DNA of 57,527 bases from Paracoccaceae bacterium (GTDB lineage Bacteria; Pseudomonadota; Alphaproteobacteria; Rhodobacterales; Rhodobacteraceae). A model generated the notes under the pieces. It was given only the letters and a program-made list of their open reading frames with translations. It was not told the origin of the DNA and ran no database searches. The translations under genes and the position numbers were made by a program. How positions within the stretch are numbered: the stretch's first letter is position 1; each line of letters begins with the position of its first letter. Below are positions 42,834 to 52,475 of this stretch, piece after piece. The stretch covers positions 1 to 57,527 of the forward strand of contig JAOTXT010000024.1 in the NCBI GenBank assembly GCA_029862205.1. Direction: 5' to 3'.

Positions 42834-43985
42834 TTAGGAAGCGCGCTCCGGGACCGTTTCTGGACCGGTGATTGCCTCTGCCACCGTCCCCTCCTCGAAC
42901 TCGAAGACCTCAAGCCGCTCGGCCCGGTTGCCCGCCTTCTCGGCCGAGATCTTGATCTTGCGGATGTCCTCGTGGGCCTGGTCGAAATGGCGGTCCAGAT
43001 TGTCCACCCGGTCGAGCAGCCGCGCGATATCGGTGGTCAGCAGGTTCAGCTCGCGGCGGATCGCGCCCGCCTGTTCGCGCATCCGCGCATCCTTCAGGAT
43101 TGCCCGCATGGTGTTCAGCGTCGCCATCATGGTTGTGGGCGAGACGATCCAGACCCGGTGGGCGAAGCTCTCGTGCACCACTTGCGGGAAATTGGCGTGC
43201 AGTTCCGCATAGACCGCCTCCGACGGCAGGAACATCAAGGCCGAATCCGCAGTCTCGCCCTCGACGATATAACGCTCGGCAATCGCCTTGACGTGATACT
43301 GCACCGCGTTCCGGAACAGCCGCGCCGCCTCGCGCTTGTCGGCCTCGGTCTCTGCCCGCCTCAAGGCCTCGTAGGGCTCCAGCGGGAACTTAGCGTCGAT
43401 CACGATGGCACCCGGCGGGTTCGGCAAACGGATCAGGCAATCGGCCCGCTTGCCATTCGAGAGCGTGGTCTGGAACGAATACGCATCCGGCGGCAGCGCC
43501 TTGGTCACGATGTCGTTCAGCTGGATCTCGCCGAAGGCGCCCCGGGCCTGCTTGTTCGACAGGATGTCCTGCAGGCTCAGCACGTCGCCCGACAGCTTCT
43601 CGATATTGGTCTGCGCCTTGTCGATCGCCGCCAGCCGCTGCTGCAGCTCGCCCAGCGAATGCGCCGTGCGCGTGGCCGAGGTGCTCAGGCTCTCACCCAT
43701 CCGGGCCGAGACCTGTTCGAGGCGCTGCTCGACGGTCTTCAGCAGGTTGGTCTGCGCTTCGACCTGAGCCTTGGCGACCATCTCCAGCCCGCCGACCAAT
43801 TGCTGCTGGCCCTGGCTGAGGGCGTTGACCTGATGAGCCAGCGGCTCGGCCGCGCGGCCCGCGCGCTGCGATGCGCGCAGCGCCAGCACGATCAGCATCA
43901 GGAGCAGGATCAGGAAAACCGCGCCGCCGATCGCGCCGTAAGTCAGCGGGTCTTGCCAGTCGATCCTGTTGACGAGGTCCTGCAT
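42834..43985 (-). CDS. rmuC: RmuC-family DNA recombination protein
   Basis: The ATG at 43985 overlaps the mutL stop (TGATG), giving 383 residues. An N-terminal membrane anchor (GAIGGAVFLILLLMLIVLAL) precedes a long coiled-coil region and a predicted nuclease-like core with VIDAKFPLEPYEAL and AYFPSE-type segment MFLPSEAVYAELHANFP. RmuC proteins limit DNA inversions at short repeats; the mechanism is not settled. Operon with mutL supports a DNA maintenance role. Confidence 0.93.
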   Translation of the reverse strand: MQDLVNRIDWQDPLTYGAIGGAVFLILLLMLIVLALRASQRAGRAAEPLAHQVNALSQGQQQLVGGLEMVAKAQVEAQTNLLKTVEQRLEQVSARMGESLSTSATRTAHSLGELQQRLAAIDKAQTNIEKLSGDVLSLQDILSNKQARGAFGEIQLNDIVTKALPPDAYSFQTTLSNGKRADCLIRLPNPPGAIVIDAKFPLEPYEALRRAETEADKREAARLFRNAVQYHVKAIAERYIVEGETADSALMFLPSEAVYAELHANFPQVVHESFAHRVWIVSPTTMMATLNTMRAILKDARMREQAGAIRRELNLLTTDIARLLDRVDNLDRHFDQAHEDIRKIKISAEKAGNRAERLEVFEFEEGTVAEAITGPETVPERAS

Positions 43986-45823
43986 CAGCGCCGTCCGAAG
44001 AGTTTCTCGATCTGGGCGAGCGTCAGGCTGACATAGGTCGGCCGGCCGTGATTGCACTGGCCGGAATGCGGCGTCGCCTCCATCTCGCGCAGAAGCGCGT
44101 TCATCTCGTCACCCGAGAGCCGCCTGCCCGAGCGCACCGAGCCATGGCAGGCCATGCGCGAGAGGATCGCCTCGATCCGGGACTTCAGGCTGTCGCTTGC
44201 GCCCAGATCGGTCAGTTCATCCGCCACATCGCGCACCAGCACGGCCGGGTCCGCCTGGCCCAGCACTGCCGGCACCTCGCGCACCGCGACCGCGCCGCCG
44301 CCGAATGGCTCGATGACCAAGCCTAGTTCCGCGAGTTCTTGGGCGCGCTCCAGTACCCGTGCAACCGCGTCCTCGCCCAGTTCCACGATCTCTGGGATCA
44401 GCAGCCCCTGACGCTTGACCCCGTTCTCGGCCACTTGATGCTTGAGGCGTTCATAGACCAGGCGTTCATGCGCCGCGTGCTGATCGATGATGACGATCCC
44501 GTCCCGGGTCTGGGCGATGACGTAGTTCTCGTGGACTTGTGCCCGGGCGACGCCTAGCGGCAGGTGCGCCGCATCAGGCTCTGGCTCCGGCTCGATCCGG
44601 CCGGACCAGGGGGCTTCGGCAAAGCCGATCGGCGCCTGTGCGGCCTGCCCAGCCGCGAGTTCCGCCGGGCTTGGATATCGGACGGCACCGCGCCAACCCG
44701 CCGATTGGGGCGCCCCCTGGCCTTCGGGCTGGAAGGCGCCGAGCGCATGGTCGGACACCGTCGTCGCGGCCCGGTGGCCGGCTTCGGCCAAAGCGTGCCG
44801 TAGCGCCGAGACCACCAACCCGCGCACCAGGCCAGGCTCGCGGAACCGCACTTCGGCCTTGGCGGGATGCACGTTCACATCGACCCGCTCGGGCGGGCAA
44901 TCCAGGAACAGCGCCACGACCGGATGGCGGTCGCGCGACAGGAAATCCGCATAGGCCCCGCGCACGGCGCCCAGCAGCAGCTTGTCGCGCACTGGGCGGC
45001 CGTTGACGAACAGGAACTGCGCCACCGCGGCCCCGCGCGCATAGGTCGGCAGACCGGCGAAGCCGCTCAGCCGCAGCCCCTCGCGCTCGGCCTCGACCGG
45101 CAGCGCGTTGGCCGCGAAATCGCGCCCGACAATTCGGTCGATCCGCGCGAGACGCGCGTCGAAAAGGTCGCCGGTCTCGGCGGCGGCCCGGAACAGAACC
45201 CGCACCTTGCCGCCGCTCACATCACTTAAGGTAAGAGTGATGCCGGGCTCGGCCATGGCAAGGCGCTTGATCACCTCGGTGATCGCCCCGGTCTCGGCCC
45301 GGTCGGTACGCAGGAACTTGAGCCGAGCGGGGGTGGCACAGAAAAGATCGCGGAGCTCGACCGTGGTGCCCTGGCCTCGGGCGGCGGGGCGTGGCGTCCC
45401 GATCTCGCCCATGCGCGCCTCGATCTCCCAGGCATCGCCGGCGCCTGCCGCACGCGAGATCAGCGTCAGCCGTCCCACTGCCCCCATCGAGGGCAGCGCC
45501 TCGCCGCGAAAACCATAGGAGGTGATGTTGACCAGGTCCGAGCCATCGATCTTCGAGGTCGCGTGGCGCTCGAGCGCCAGCGCCAAATCCTCGGCCGGAA
45601 TACCGATCCCGTCATCGGTGACCCGGATCAGGGTCTTGCCCCCATCGGCGACGGCGATCTCGATCCGGCTTGCCCCCGCGTCGATCGCATTCTCGACCAA
45701 TTCCTTGACGGCGGAAGCCGGGCGCTCGACCACCTCGCCGGCGGCGATCCGGTTCGCCGCCGCCTCCGAGAGCCGCCGGATTCGCACCGGCGCGCCCATC
45801 ATATGGGGGGTGTAGTCGTTCAT
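43985..45823 (-). CDS. mutL: DNA mismatch repair protein MutL
   Basis: The start at 45823 gives about 612 residues, though ATGs at 45802 or 45799 are also possible; the frame is open from 45901. The N-terminal GHKL ATPase has [23 protein letters not shown] and [15 protein letters not shown]. The C-terminal domain keeps the endonuclease metal motif [12 protein letters not shown] as well as ACHGSVRSG and GQCNHGRPT. This is the nicking type of MutL found in bacteria without MutH. RmuC follows with a one-base overlap. Confidence 0.96.
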   Translation of the reverse strand: MNDYTPHMMGAPVRIRRLSEAAANRIAAGEVVERPASAVKELVENAIDAGASRIEIAVADGGKTLIRVTDDGIGIPAEDLALALERHATSKIDGSDLVNITSYGFRGEALPSMGAVGRLTLISRAAGAGDAWEIEARMGEIGTPRPAARGQGTTVELRDLFCATPARLKFLRTDRAETGAITEVIKRLAMAEPGITLTLSDVSGGKVRVLFRAAAETGDLFDARLARIDRIVGRDFAANALPVEAEREGLRLSGFAGLPTYARGAAVAQFLFVNGRPVRDKLLLGAVRGAYADFLSRDRHPVVALFLDCPPERVDVNVHPAKAEVRFREPGLVRGLVVSALRHALAEAGHRAATTVSDHALGAFQPEGQGAPQSAGWRGAVRYPSPAELAAGQAAQAPIGFAEAPWSGRIEPEPEPDAAHLPLGVARAQVHENYVIAQTRDGIVIIDQHAAHERLVYERLKHQVAENGVKRQGLLIPEIVELGEDAVARVLERAQELAELGLVIEPFGGGAVAVREVPAVLGQADPAVLVRDVADELTDLGASDSLKSRIEAILSRMACHGSVRSGRRLSGDEMNALLREMEATPHSGQCNHGRPTYVSLTLAQIEKLFGRR

Positions 45824-45918
45824 CCTACCAGACCTAGCATGTGTCAGGCTGATTCTGGAAGAGATGTGATTGAGGGCTCGTTTCACGATCTGGGCGGACA
45901 ATCATGTCCGCCCCTTGC

Positions 45919-47244
45919 TCACAACCCCTCGGGTTTGCCGACCACCACGATCGAGAGGGCGTCCGGGTCCAAAAGCCGCGCCGCGACCCGTTTGATATCC
46001 TCGACGGTCACCGCCTCGATCAGGCCGTTGCGCCGGTCGAGATAGTCGATCCCAAGCGCCTCTTCCTGCATGAAGACCAGGTAACGGGCGATCTTGGCAT
46101 TGGAGTCGAGGCTGAGCGGAAAGGCGCCGGTCAGGTATTTCTTGGCGCGCTCCAGTTCGTCTTCGGAGACCCCTTCGTCCGCCATCCGGGCCCATTCCCC
46201 ACGGATCACGTCCAGGCTCTCGGCCATCCGCTCGTTCGCCGTGCGAACACTGCCGAGGTAGAGCGCCGCCTCGTCGCGCACCGAGAGATAGGAATAGACC
46301 CCATAGGCCAGCCCGCGCTTCTCGCGCACCTCGGTCATCAGCCGCGAGGTGAACCCGCCGCCACCCAGGACATAATTCATCACGTAGGCGGGAATGAAAT
46401 CCGGGTCGTCGCGGTAGAGGCCCTTCTGGCCGAAGATCGCCGCCGATTGCGGCACATCCATTTCGATCACCGTCAGGCCCGGCGGCGGCGCGATATTCGT
46501 CTCGGTCGCCGCGAACGGCTTCCCTTCCGGCAACCCGGCCAGCACGGTGTCGACCACCCAGCCCGCCTTTTCGGCATCGATCGCGCCGACAATGGCGATC
46601 CTGGCATTCACCCGGGTCAGCAGCATGCCATGGGCCGCGGCCAGATCATCGCGGGTGATCGCCTGCACGCTCTCGGCGGTGCCGTCGCTCGGCAGGCCAT
46701 AAGGGTGCTCGGGGAAGGTGCCCGCGCTCCAGGCCTCGCCGGCGACCGAGTCAGGTTCGGTGGCCGACTGGGCGATCGAGGCCAGCAATTGGCCCCGCAC
46801 CCGTTCGAGAGGCTCCGGATCGAAGCGCGGCTTCGCCAGAGCGGTGGCCAGCAACTCGACGCTCGGCTCCAGCGTCTCGACCAGCATCCGGGCGCTTGCG
46901 TCCATCGCGTCGCGCCCCGCCGAGAAGCCGAACCGGGCCGACAGCGCGTCGCGCGCCTCGGCGAAGGCCAGCGCATCCATGTCGCCCGCGCCCTCGTCCA
47001 ACAGAGCCCGCATCAGGTTGGCGAGGCCAGGCCGGTCTTCCGGGTCGTGCCGGGCACCCCCGGCAAAGCTGATCTCGAGCGCGACGATCGGGATCGACGG
47101 CTCCTCGACCAGCCAGAACCCGGTGCCGCCGGGGCTGGTCAGGTCCTGGATCTCGACAGCCTGGGCGGGAAGGGCGATCAGCACCGCCAGCACCGCGAGC
47201 CCGGCCGCCAGGCGCGCCCGGAACATAACGATCATCCACATCAC
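45919..47244 (-). CDS. M16-family peptidase-like protein, zinc motif absent
   Basis: The 441-residue protein has a signal peptide (LAVLAVLIALPAQAVEIQDL) and M16 folds with GGGGFTSRLMTEVREKRGLAYGV, but the HxxEH zinc motif is missing where it should be (segment DRPGLANLMRALLDEG). It overlaps the stop of the active M16 gene by four bases. By analogy with mitochondrial-type and PqqL-like pairs it is the non-catalytic partner that completes the chamber. Periplasmic. Confidence 0.9.
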   Translation of the reverse strand: MMWMIVMFRARLAAGLAVLAVLIALPAQAVEIQDLTSPGGTGFWLVEEPSIPIVALEISFAGGARHDPEDRPGLANLMRALLDEGAGDMDALAFAEARDALSARFGFSAGRDAMDASARMLVETLEPSVELLATALAKPRFDPEPLERVRGQLLASIAQSATEPDSVAGEAWSAGTFPEHPYGLPSDGTAESVQAITRDDLAAAHGMLLTRVNARIAIVGAIDAEKAGWVVDTVLAGLPEGKPFAATETNIAPPPGLTVIEMDVPQSAAIFGQKGLYRDDPDFIPAYVMNYVLGGGGFTSRLMTEVREKRGLAYGVYSYLSVRDEAALYLGSVRTANERMAESLDVIRGEWARMADEGVSEDELERAKKYLTGAFPLSLDSNAKIARYLVFMQEEALGIDYLDRRNGLIEAVTVEDIKRVAARLLDPDALSIVVVGKPEGL

Positions 47245-48581
47245 TCCATCTCCGCTTGGCTGAGGCGCCCGGTCACCGAGCGCGCGAGCACGAGATGTTT
47301 CTCGGCTGCCGCGCGCACATCCTCGACCGTGACCGAGTCGAGCACATCCGGCCAGGCCTGCACCTCGGCGACCGTGCGCCCGACGCTCAGCGCCGCGCCG
47401 TAAAGCCGGGCCAAGCTCGACTGGTCGTCCTGGGCGAAGATGCGCGCCGCGTTGCTCAACCGCTTGATCCGCGCCACTTCCTCCTCGGTCGGACCCGTGG
47501 CGATGAAGTCGGTCAGAACCGCGTCGAGCGCGTCCTCGATCTGATCCAGGCTCACCCCCTGAGCGGGCACGCCGTAGATGCTGAAATCGGTCGCATCGCG
47601 CCGTGACGGCGAATAATAGGCCCCGGTGTCGATAGCAATCTTCTGGTCAAGCTGCAGCGCCCGGGCAAAGCGCGACGACAGACCGTCGCCCAGGATGTCG
47701 GCCAGGATGCTGAGCGCCGCCGATTCCTTCGGGTCCGCCGGATCGTATGTCGGCACCAGGTAGGCGCGCCGCATGAATGGCTGGCGCACCCGCGCATCCT
47801 CCATCTCGATCTGGCGCGGGGCCAGTTGCGGCGGCTCCTTCGGCCGGACCTCGGGCGGGCGGCCCGAGGGCGGGATAGAGCCGTAATGCTTCTCGGCGAG
47901 GGCGCGCACCTCGTCCGGGGTCACATCGCCCGCCACCACCAGGATTGCGTTGTCGGGCGCATAGAACCGCTCGTAGAAGGTCACCGCGTCGTTGACGTTC
48001 AACTGCTCGATCTCATGGCGCCAGCCGATCACCGGCACCCCATAGGGATGGTTCATGTAAAGAGATGCGTTCATCTGCTCGCCGAACAGGCCCTGCGGGC
48101 TGTTATCGGTGCGCTGGCTGCGCTCCTCCAGGATCACGCCGCGCTCGGTCGCGACAACCTGATCGGACAGGACCAGGTTCTTCATCCGGTCCGCCTCCAT
48201 CCCCATGACCAGGTCCAGCCGGTCCGCGGCAATGCGCTGGAAGTAGCCAGTATAGTCATAGGAGGTGAAGGCGTTGTCCGAGCCTCCATTGGAAGCGACG
48301 GTCTTCGAGAACGCGCCGTCCGGCATGTTCTTCGTCGCCTTGAACATCAGGTGCTCGAAGAAATGGGCGATGCCGGACCGGCCCCAGGGCTCGTCGGCCG
48401 ATCCGATCCGGTACCAGACCATATGGGTGACGACCGGCGCGCGGTGATCCTCGATCACCACCACGTCCATGCCATTATCGAGCTGGAAGTCGGTCACCTT
48501 GGGCTCGGCCCGGGCCAGAGGTTGAGCAAGCAGGAGGCCAAGCGCCACGAGAAAGGCGATCGGCCGCGTCGGATGGATCAT
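47241..48581 (-). CDS. M16-family zinc peptidase, catalytic subunit
   Basis: The 446-residue exported protein has a signal peptide (FLVALGLLLAQPLARAEPK) and the inverted zinc motif HFFEH in RSGIAHFFEHLMFKATKN, with the distal Glu further on (ATERGVILEE). It therefore is the active half of the pair with the next gene. The start overlaps nothing upstream; the 103 bases to the DUF3035 stop look empty. The pair probably clears periplasmic peptides. Confidence 0.94.
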   Translation of the reverse strand: MIHPTRPIAFLVALGLLLAQPLARAEPKVTDFQLDNGMDVVVIEDHRAPVVTHMVWYRIGSADEPWGRSGIAHFFEHLMFKATKNMPDGAFSKTVASNGGSDNAFTSYDYTGYFQRIAADRLDLVMGMEADRMKNLVLSDQVVATERGVILEERSQRTDNSPQGLFGEQMNASLYMNHPYGVPVIGWRHEIEQLNVNDAVTFYERFYAPDNAILVVAGDVTPDEVRALAEKHYGSIPPSGRPPEVRPKEPPQLAPRQIEMEDARVRQPFMRRAYLVPTYDPADPKESAALSILADILGDGLSSRFARALQLDQKIAIDTGAYYSPSRRDATDFSIYGVPAQGVSLDQIEDALDAVLTDFIATGPTEEEVARIKRLSNAARIFAQDDQSSLARLYGAALSVGRTVAEVQAWPDVLDSVTVEDVRAAAEKHLVLARSVTGRLSQAEME

Positions 48582-48684
48582 GGGCGTTACCTCGTCGGCA
48601 CGGTCAATTCCGGATTGGACTGATATTTAGGATCATAGGGCTTGTCGCCAAGCCCGGCCCTGCGTTCGGCCGCGGCCTTTCGCA

Positions 48685-49320
48685 TCAATTATTGATGATC
48701 GTCGTATCCTTCGAGAACGGCGTCTGCGGCCGGCCCGGCGGGTATTCCGAAATTTCGGTTTGCACCGACGGCTGTTCTTCGACGAATTCGGCGTTCGGGT
48801 CGACCGGCGTCGCGTTGCCTTCCCGCTGCAAGCGCTCGGCTTCGACCTGGGGGTCGAGCGCGTCCTTGTCGTTGACCTTGGCCGAGTCCTTCGAGCCCAG
48901 AAGCTCGACGAGGGTCGGCGGCTCATACTTCTCGCCGGCCCGCGCGCGGCGCTCATCCTGTTCCAGTTGAACCCGGATGTCGCTCGACGAGGCGGCGGCA
49001 TTGGCCGAGGTCAGCAAAACCTGCTCGCCGGCGCTGGGAGTGGTCCCCGCGACCGTGCCCTCGGTGCCCAGAAGCGCGACGCGCGCCTCGCGGTGCGGAT
49101 CGGGCGCCAGGGGCGATTTCGCGCCCGGGGTCGGTTCCGGCAGGGCCGCGCTCGGCGGCATCTGCAACGGTTTCGAGGCAATCACCTGAAATTCGTCCGG
49201 CGGCGGGATCTTCGCGCCCAGCGCCTCGAGCGGGTTTCCGACCCGTTCGCAGGCCGACAATCCGCCCACCGCTGCCAGAATCAGGCATGTTCCGGCGCAG
49301 CGCGCCCATCCGGTGTTCAT
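48685..49320 (-). CDS. DUF3035 lipoprotein
   Basis: The start at 49320 gives 211 residues with a lipoprotein signal (ILAAVGGLSACERVG, lipobox LSAC). The mature region is Pro/Ala/Glu-rich, containing IPPPDEFQVIASKPLQMPP, the conserved DUF3035 block. The family is common in Rhodobacterales next to lspA and M16 genes; lspA is not seen here, where a tRNA and an accessory unit follow instead. Role unknown, probably in the outer envelope. Confidence 0.87.
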   Translation of the reverse strand: MNTGWARCAGTCLILAAVGGLSACERVGNPLEALGAKIPPPDEFQVIASKPLQMPPSAALPEPTPGAKSPLAPDPHREARVALLGTEGTVAGTTPSAGEQVLLTSANAAASSSDIRVQLEQDERRARAGEKYEPPTLVELLGSKDSAKVNDKDALDPQVEAERLQREGNATPVDPNAEFVEEQPSVQTEISEYPPGRPQTPFSKDTTIINN

Positions 49321-49487
49321 CGTTCCTATCCCTTTCGCCCGGGGTACTTTCGACGGGCGCTGCCCAACCCGGCGCGCCACGTCATTTTGTTCCTTGCGCA
49401 TATATTGGACTTTTGGGCGATCCGAGGCAATGGGCGGGCTTGTCGCGCCGCCAAGGCGCCGGTATCACTGCCACCCAACGCCAAAGG

Positions 49488-49563
49488 GCCGGTCTAGCTC
49501 AGCTGGTAGAGCGCCTGATTTGTAATCAGGATGTCGGGGGTTCGAGTCCCTCGACCGGCACCA
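49488..49563 (+). tRNA. tRNA-Thr, anticodon TGT
   Basis: The 76-base gene folds as a cloverleaf: acceptor arms GCCGGTC and GACCGGC with the discriminator A and an encoded CCA; D arm AGCTCAGCTGGTAGAGC-type; anticodon stem CTGAT/ATCAG with loop TTTGTAA (anticodon TGT); and T arm GGGGGTTCGAGTCCCTC. It stands at the border of an accessory metabolic region. Confidence 0.97.
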
Positions 49564-49942
49564 ATAAAAACAATGGCTTCGTGAGAATCTGCCGAATCCG
49601 TGGCTTTCCGTGTCACCATTATATCACCAGCGAGCCAAGTATTCGGCGCTGCGCCTGTCTGCCTGCGATCAGGTGAGCACTCGACACCGGAAGCCTGCAC
49701 CACGAGTAACGAGATGCTCACCAGAGCTTTGACTAAGCCGCAACGTGCGCAACTCGATTCTTGACTAAAGGAACGCAAGCCGGCGCATTGCCGACGTTCA
49801 GGTCCGGAGGCCGGTTTAGCAATGCCTTCCAGACCTACTGCCGAGCGGTCCGGAAGCGCAATTCATGATCCAAAGCGGAAATCGCGGAGTCGGGATGAAT
49901 GAAAGAATTCTCTAGATCGCCAAATTGGATACTCGGCGCGCG
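49564..49942. other. Gene-free stretch after tRNA-Thr
   Basis: About 380 bases, less GC-rich than the surroundings, contain no supported gene. An antisense frame across the tRNA is a known artefact. I found no second copy of the tRNA 3' end and no integrase. The region is a possible scar of an integration event. Confidence 0.55.
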
Positions 49943-50908
49943 TCAGCTCACGCGATCCGCTGGCGCGCGCCCCGCGAAAAAGGCATCCAGATTGTGGAGC
50001 GCGCGGTTTCCCATCGCGTCCCGGGTTTCGCCGGTAGCCGATCCGATATGCGGCAGGAGGAATACATTTTCGAGTTCGAAGAGCGCCGGGTTCCCGCCAG
50101 GCTCGTCGCGATAGACGTCGAGTCCCGCAGCGAATAGGTGGCCGGAGCGCAAAGCATCTGCCAGCGCAACCTCGTCGACCAGGTTGCCGCGTGCCGTGTT
50201 GACCAGAATTGCGCCCTCGGGGAGCCGCGCCAGCGCGGCCGCATCTATCATCCCGGTTGTCGCGGGCGTTGCCGGACAATGGAGCGACAGAACGTCCGAA
50301 ACCCCGAGCAAATCCTCGAGCGTCTCGTGAAACACCGCGCCCATCTCTTGCTCCGGCGAAAGGCGGCGGCGATTGTGGTAGTGGACTTCCATGCCAAATC
50401 CGCGCGCGCGCAAAGCGGTAACCCGACCAACGCGCCCCAGGCCGACAACACCGAAGCGTCTTCCAGTGATTTGACGCCCAACCATGAACGACGGGGACCA
50501 GTGAGCCCAGCGGCCCTCGCGCACCATCCGGTCACCCTCCGAGGCGCGCCGGGCGGCGCCCAGCATGCACAAGATCGCAATCTCCGCCGTGGCGTCAGAA
50601 AGAACGTCCGGAGTGTTGGTGACAACGATCCCGCGGGCGCTGGCGGCAGCCAAATCCACATGATCGACCCCGACCGAATGATTGGCGATTATCTTGAGCC
50701 GCTCGGGTAAGGCACCGATAACCGACGCGTCGAAGATCTCGGAGTGACAGGGCAGGACCGCATCGACCTCTTGGCAGCGCTCGATCAACTCGGTCGGTGA
50801 GAAAACCCGGTCGGCCTCGTTGAATGTGGCGTCATAATCCCGTGCCGCCCGTGCCTGCACCGCCTCGGTCAGGCGACGGGTGACCAGCAGACGGGGCTTC
50901 GCGGACAC
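49943..50908 (-). CDS. D-2-hydroxyacid dehydrogenase (glyoxylate/hydroxypyruvate reductase-like)
   Basis: The 321-residue protein has the family's catalytic and NAD motifs: Rossmann GVVGLGRVGRV, catalytic Arg in NTARGNLVDE, Glu in DVYRDEPGG and His in LLPHIGSATGETR. It oxidises or reduces 2-hydroxy acids and 2-oxo acids with NAD(P). It is the last gene of a minus-strand unit with the TRAP transporter and amidase, four bases after the small membrane gene, so it probably acts on the imported acid. Confidence 0.93.
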   Translation of the reverse strand: MSAKPRLLVTRRLTEAVQARAARDYDATFNEADRVFSPTELIERCQEVDAVLPCHSEIFDASVIGALPERLKIIANHSVGVDHVDLAAASARGIVVTNTPDVLSDATAEIAILCMLGAARRASEGDRMVREGRWAHWSPSFMVGRQITGRRFGVVGLGRVGRVTALRARGFGMEVHYHNRRRLSPEQEMGAVFHETLEDLLGVSDVLSLHCPATPATTGMIDAAALARLPEGAILVNTARGNLVDEVALADALRSGHLFAAGLDVYRDEPGGNPALFELENVFLLPHIGSATGETRDAMGNRALHNLDAFFAGRAPADRVS

Positions 50909-50912
50909 GCGC

Positions 50913-51125
50913 TCACTTCTTCCTGAGGCACTCTTCGTAGAAATTATAGACCAGCATCGCCAGGACAGAGACCGAGATGACCCAGAACGGCAGCCCGCCC
51001 CAGAAACCCGCGAATCCGGTCGAGATACTATGCGCCAACCCCAAGATGAAAGTGATCATCGATACGGTTGCGATAAGTCCGACGACGATCTTGGTTGCTC
51101 CTGTCAGCACGGTCGCATCCCCCAT
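50913..51125 (-). CDS. Small two-helix membrane protein
   Basis: The 70-residue protein has two hydrophobic segments (KIVVGLIATVSMITFILGLA and LPFWVISVSVLAMLVYNF) and a short charged tail (EECLRKK). It starts three bases after the amidase stop and ends four before the dehydrogenase start, so it is co-translated. I recognise no family; it may be a helper of the transporter. Confidence 0.7.
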   Translation of the reverse strand: MGDATVLTGATKIVVGLIATVSMITFILGLAHSISTGFAGFWGGLPFWVISVSVLAMLVYNFYEECLRKK

Positions 51126-51128
51126 TCT

Positions 51129-52475
51129 TTAGGCATCGCTAGCATCCAATTCATTGATCAGCCAGTGCGCGGTGCGCATTAGGCGATCATCTTCTTCGGC
51201 GGCACCAACCAACTGAACGCCCACCGGCAATCCGTGCTCGCCCGACAACAACGGCAGGGTCAGCGCCGGCAAGCCCAACAATGTCCAGATCGTGCAGAAA
51301 ACCGGATCGCCTGTGCCAGACTCGAAGGCGGGCGCTTCACCTGCGCAGGCGGGTGTGATCACCGCATCGAAATCCTTGAAGAAGCCGTCGAAATAGGCGA
51401 TCGCCGAGGTCATGACCTCCAACGCTTCGCGATGCTGGTCCGCGCCGATCTTGCGGCCGCGCTCGACAACCGGCTTCAGCGTCGGGCTGATCTGCTCCCA
51501 ATGGGTGTCGAAGGTCTCGGACAAATGCTGGCATATTTCATATTCATGGATGATCCGCTGCACCTCGACGAGCGCCGACAGGTTGTCCGAGACCGGCAGC
51601 CGCTCGACCCGGCCGCCGAGCGCGTCCAGAACCTCCTCCAGCCCGGCGCGCGCGTCCGGATCCAGCCGGTCGTTGAAGGGAAGATCGAACCAGGCGAAAA
51701 CCGGTTCGACCGGAACATCGGCGCGGGCGCCTTCAAACATCTTGGGACGGGGGCGAGGATAGCTCGAGCCGTCCCTGGGATCGTAGCCCGCGATCGTGTC
51801 GCTCAAGAAAGCGGCGTCTTCCAGCGTCCGCGCAAAAACGCCAGCCTGATCAAGCGTCTCGGATGTCTGGAGGATGCCCCTGCGTGAGATCACCCCCCGC
51901 GTCGGCTTGAACCCGAAGATTCCGCAAAATGCGGCCGGGCGGATCACCGAACCATTGGTCTGGGTGCCGATCGCTAGGGGCACATGCCCCGCCGCGACCG
52001 CCGCCGCCGAGCCGCTGGACGAACCACCCGGCGTGCGCGACAGGTCGTGCGGGTTGCGGGTCTCGCTCGGGTGCAGGAACGCCAGCTCCGTCGTCACCGT
52101 CTTGCCCAGGATCACCGCCCCGGCCTCGCGCAGACGTTCGGCAACGGCGGAATCCGCGTCTGGCCTGCGACCGGCAAATGCGGGCGATCCGCGCTCGGCT
52201 GGGTAGTCAATCGTGTCGATGATGTCCTTCAGCCCGACCGGCACGCCGTGGAGCGCACCGAGAGGCCGCCCGGCACGGCGTATTGCGTCCAATTCTTGCG
52301 CTTGCGCCAATGCGTGATCCCGATCCAGATGGACCCAGGCGCCGATCTGGGCATCGGTCGCCTCGATGCGCGCCAGGCAGTCACCGACCAGATCGACCGA
52401 ACTCAGTTGGCCGTCGCGAATGCGACGCGCCGCGTCGATCGCAGTCAGAGGCGTCTGCAAAGCCAGGTCCTTCAC
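51129..52475 (-). CDS. Amidase signature family protein
   Basis: A GTG start overlaps the dctM stop (GTGA), giving 448 residues. The amidase catalytic triad is visible: Lys83 in VGLKDIIDT, the cis-Ser in GGSSSGSAAA (about 154) and nucleophile Ser176 in TQTNGSVIRPA. It hydrolyses an amide bond; it is not GatA. Its position inside a TRAP operon suggests it cleaves an imported amide or a pathway intermediate. Confidence 0.92.
   Translation of the reverse strand: MKDLALQTPLTAIDAARRIRDGQLSSVDLVGDCLARIEATDAQIGAWVHLDRDHALAQAQELDAIRRAGRPLGALHGVPVGLKDIIDTIDYPAERGSPAFAGRRPDADSAVAERLREAGAVILGKTVTTELAFLHPSETRNPHDLSRTPGGSSSGSAAAVAAGHVPLAIGTQTNGSVIRPAAFCGIFGFKPTRGVISRRGILQTSETLDQAGVFARTLEDAAFLSDTIAGYDPRDGSSYPRPRPKMFEGARADVPVEPVFAWFDLPFNDRLDPDARAGLEEVLDALGGRVERLPVSDNLSALVEVQRIIHEYEICQHLSETFDTHWEQISPTLKPVVERGRKIGADQHREALEVMTSAIAYFDGFFKDFDAVITPACAGEAPAFESGTGDPVFCTIWTLLGLPALTLPLLSGEHGLPVGVQLVGAAEEDDRLMRTAHWLINELDASDA

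Noticed and set aside
49494-49778. Minus-strand frame containing GAGRGTRTPDILITNQALYQLS
   Set aside because: This peptide is the known antisense translation artefact of a tRNA-Thr gene; the frame crosses tRNA-Thr at 49488-49563.
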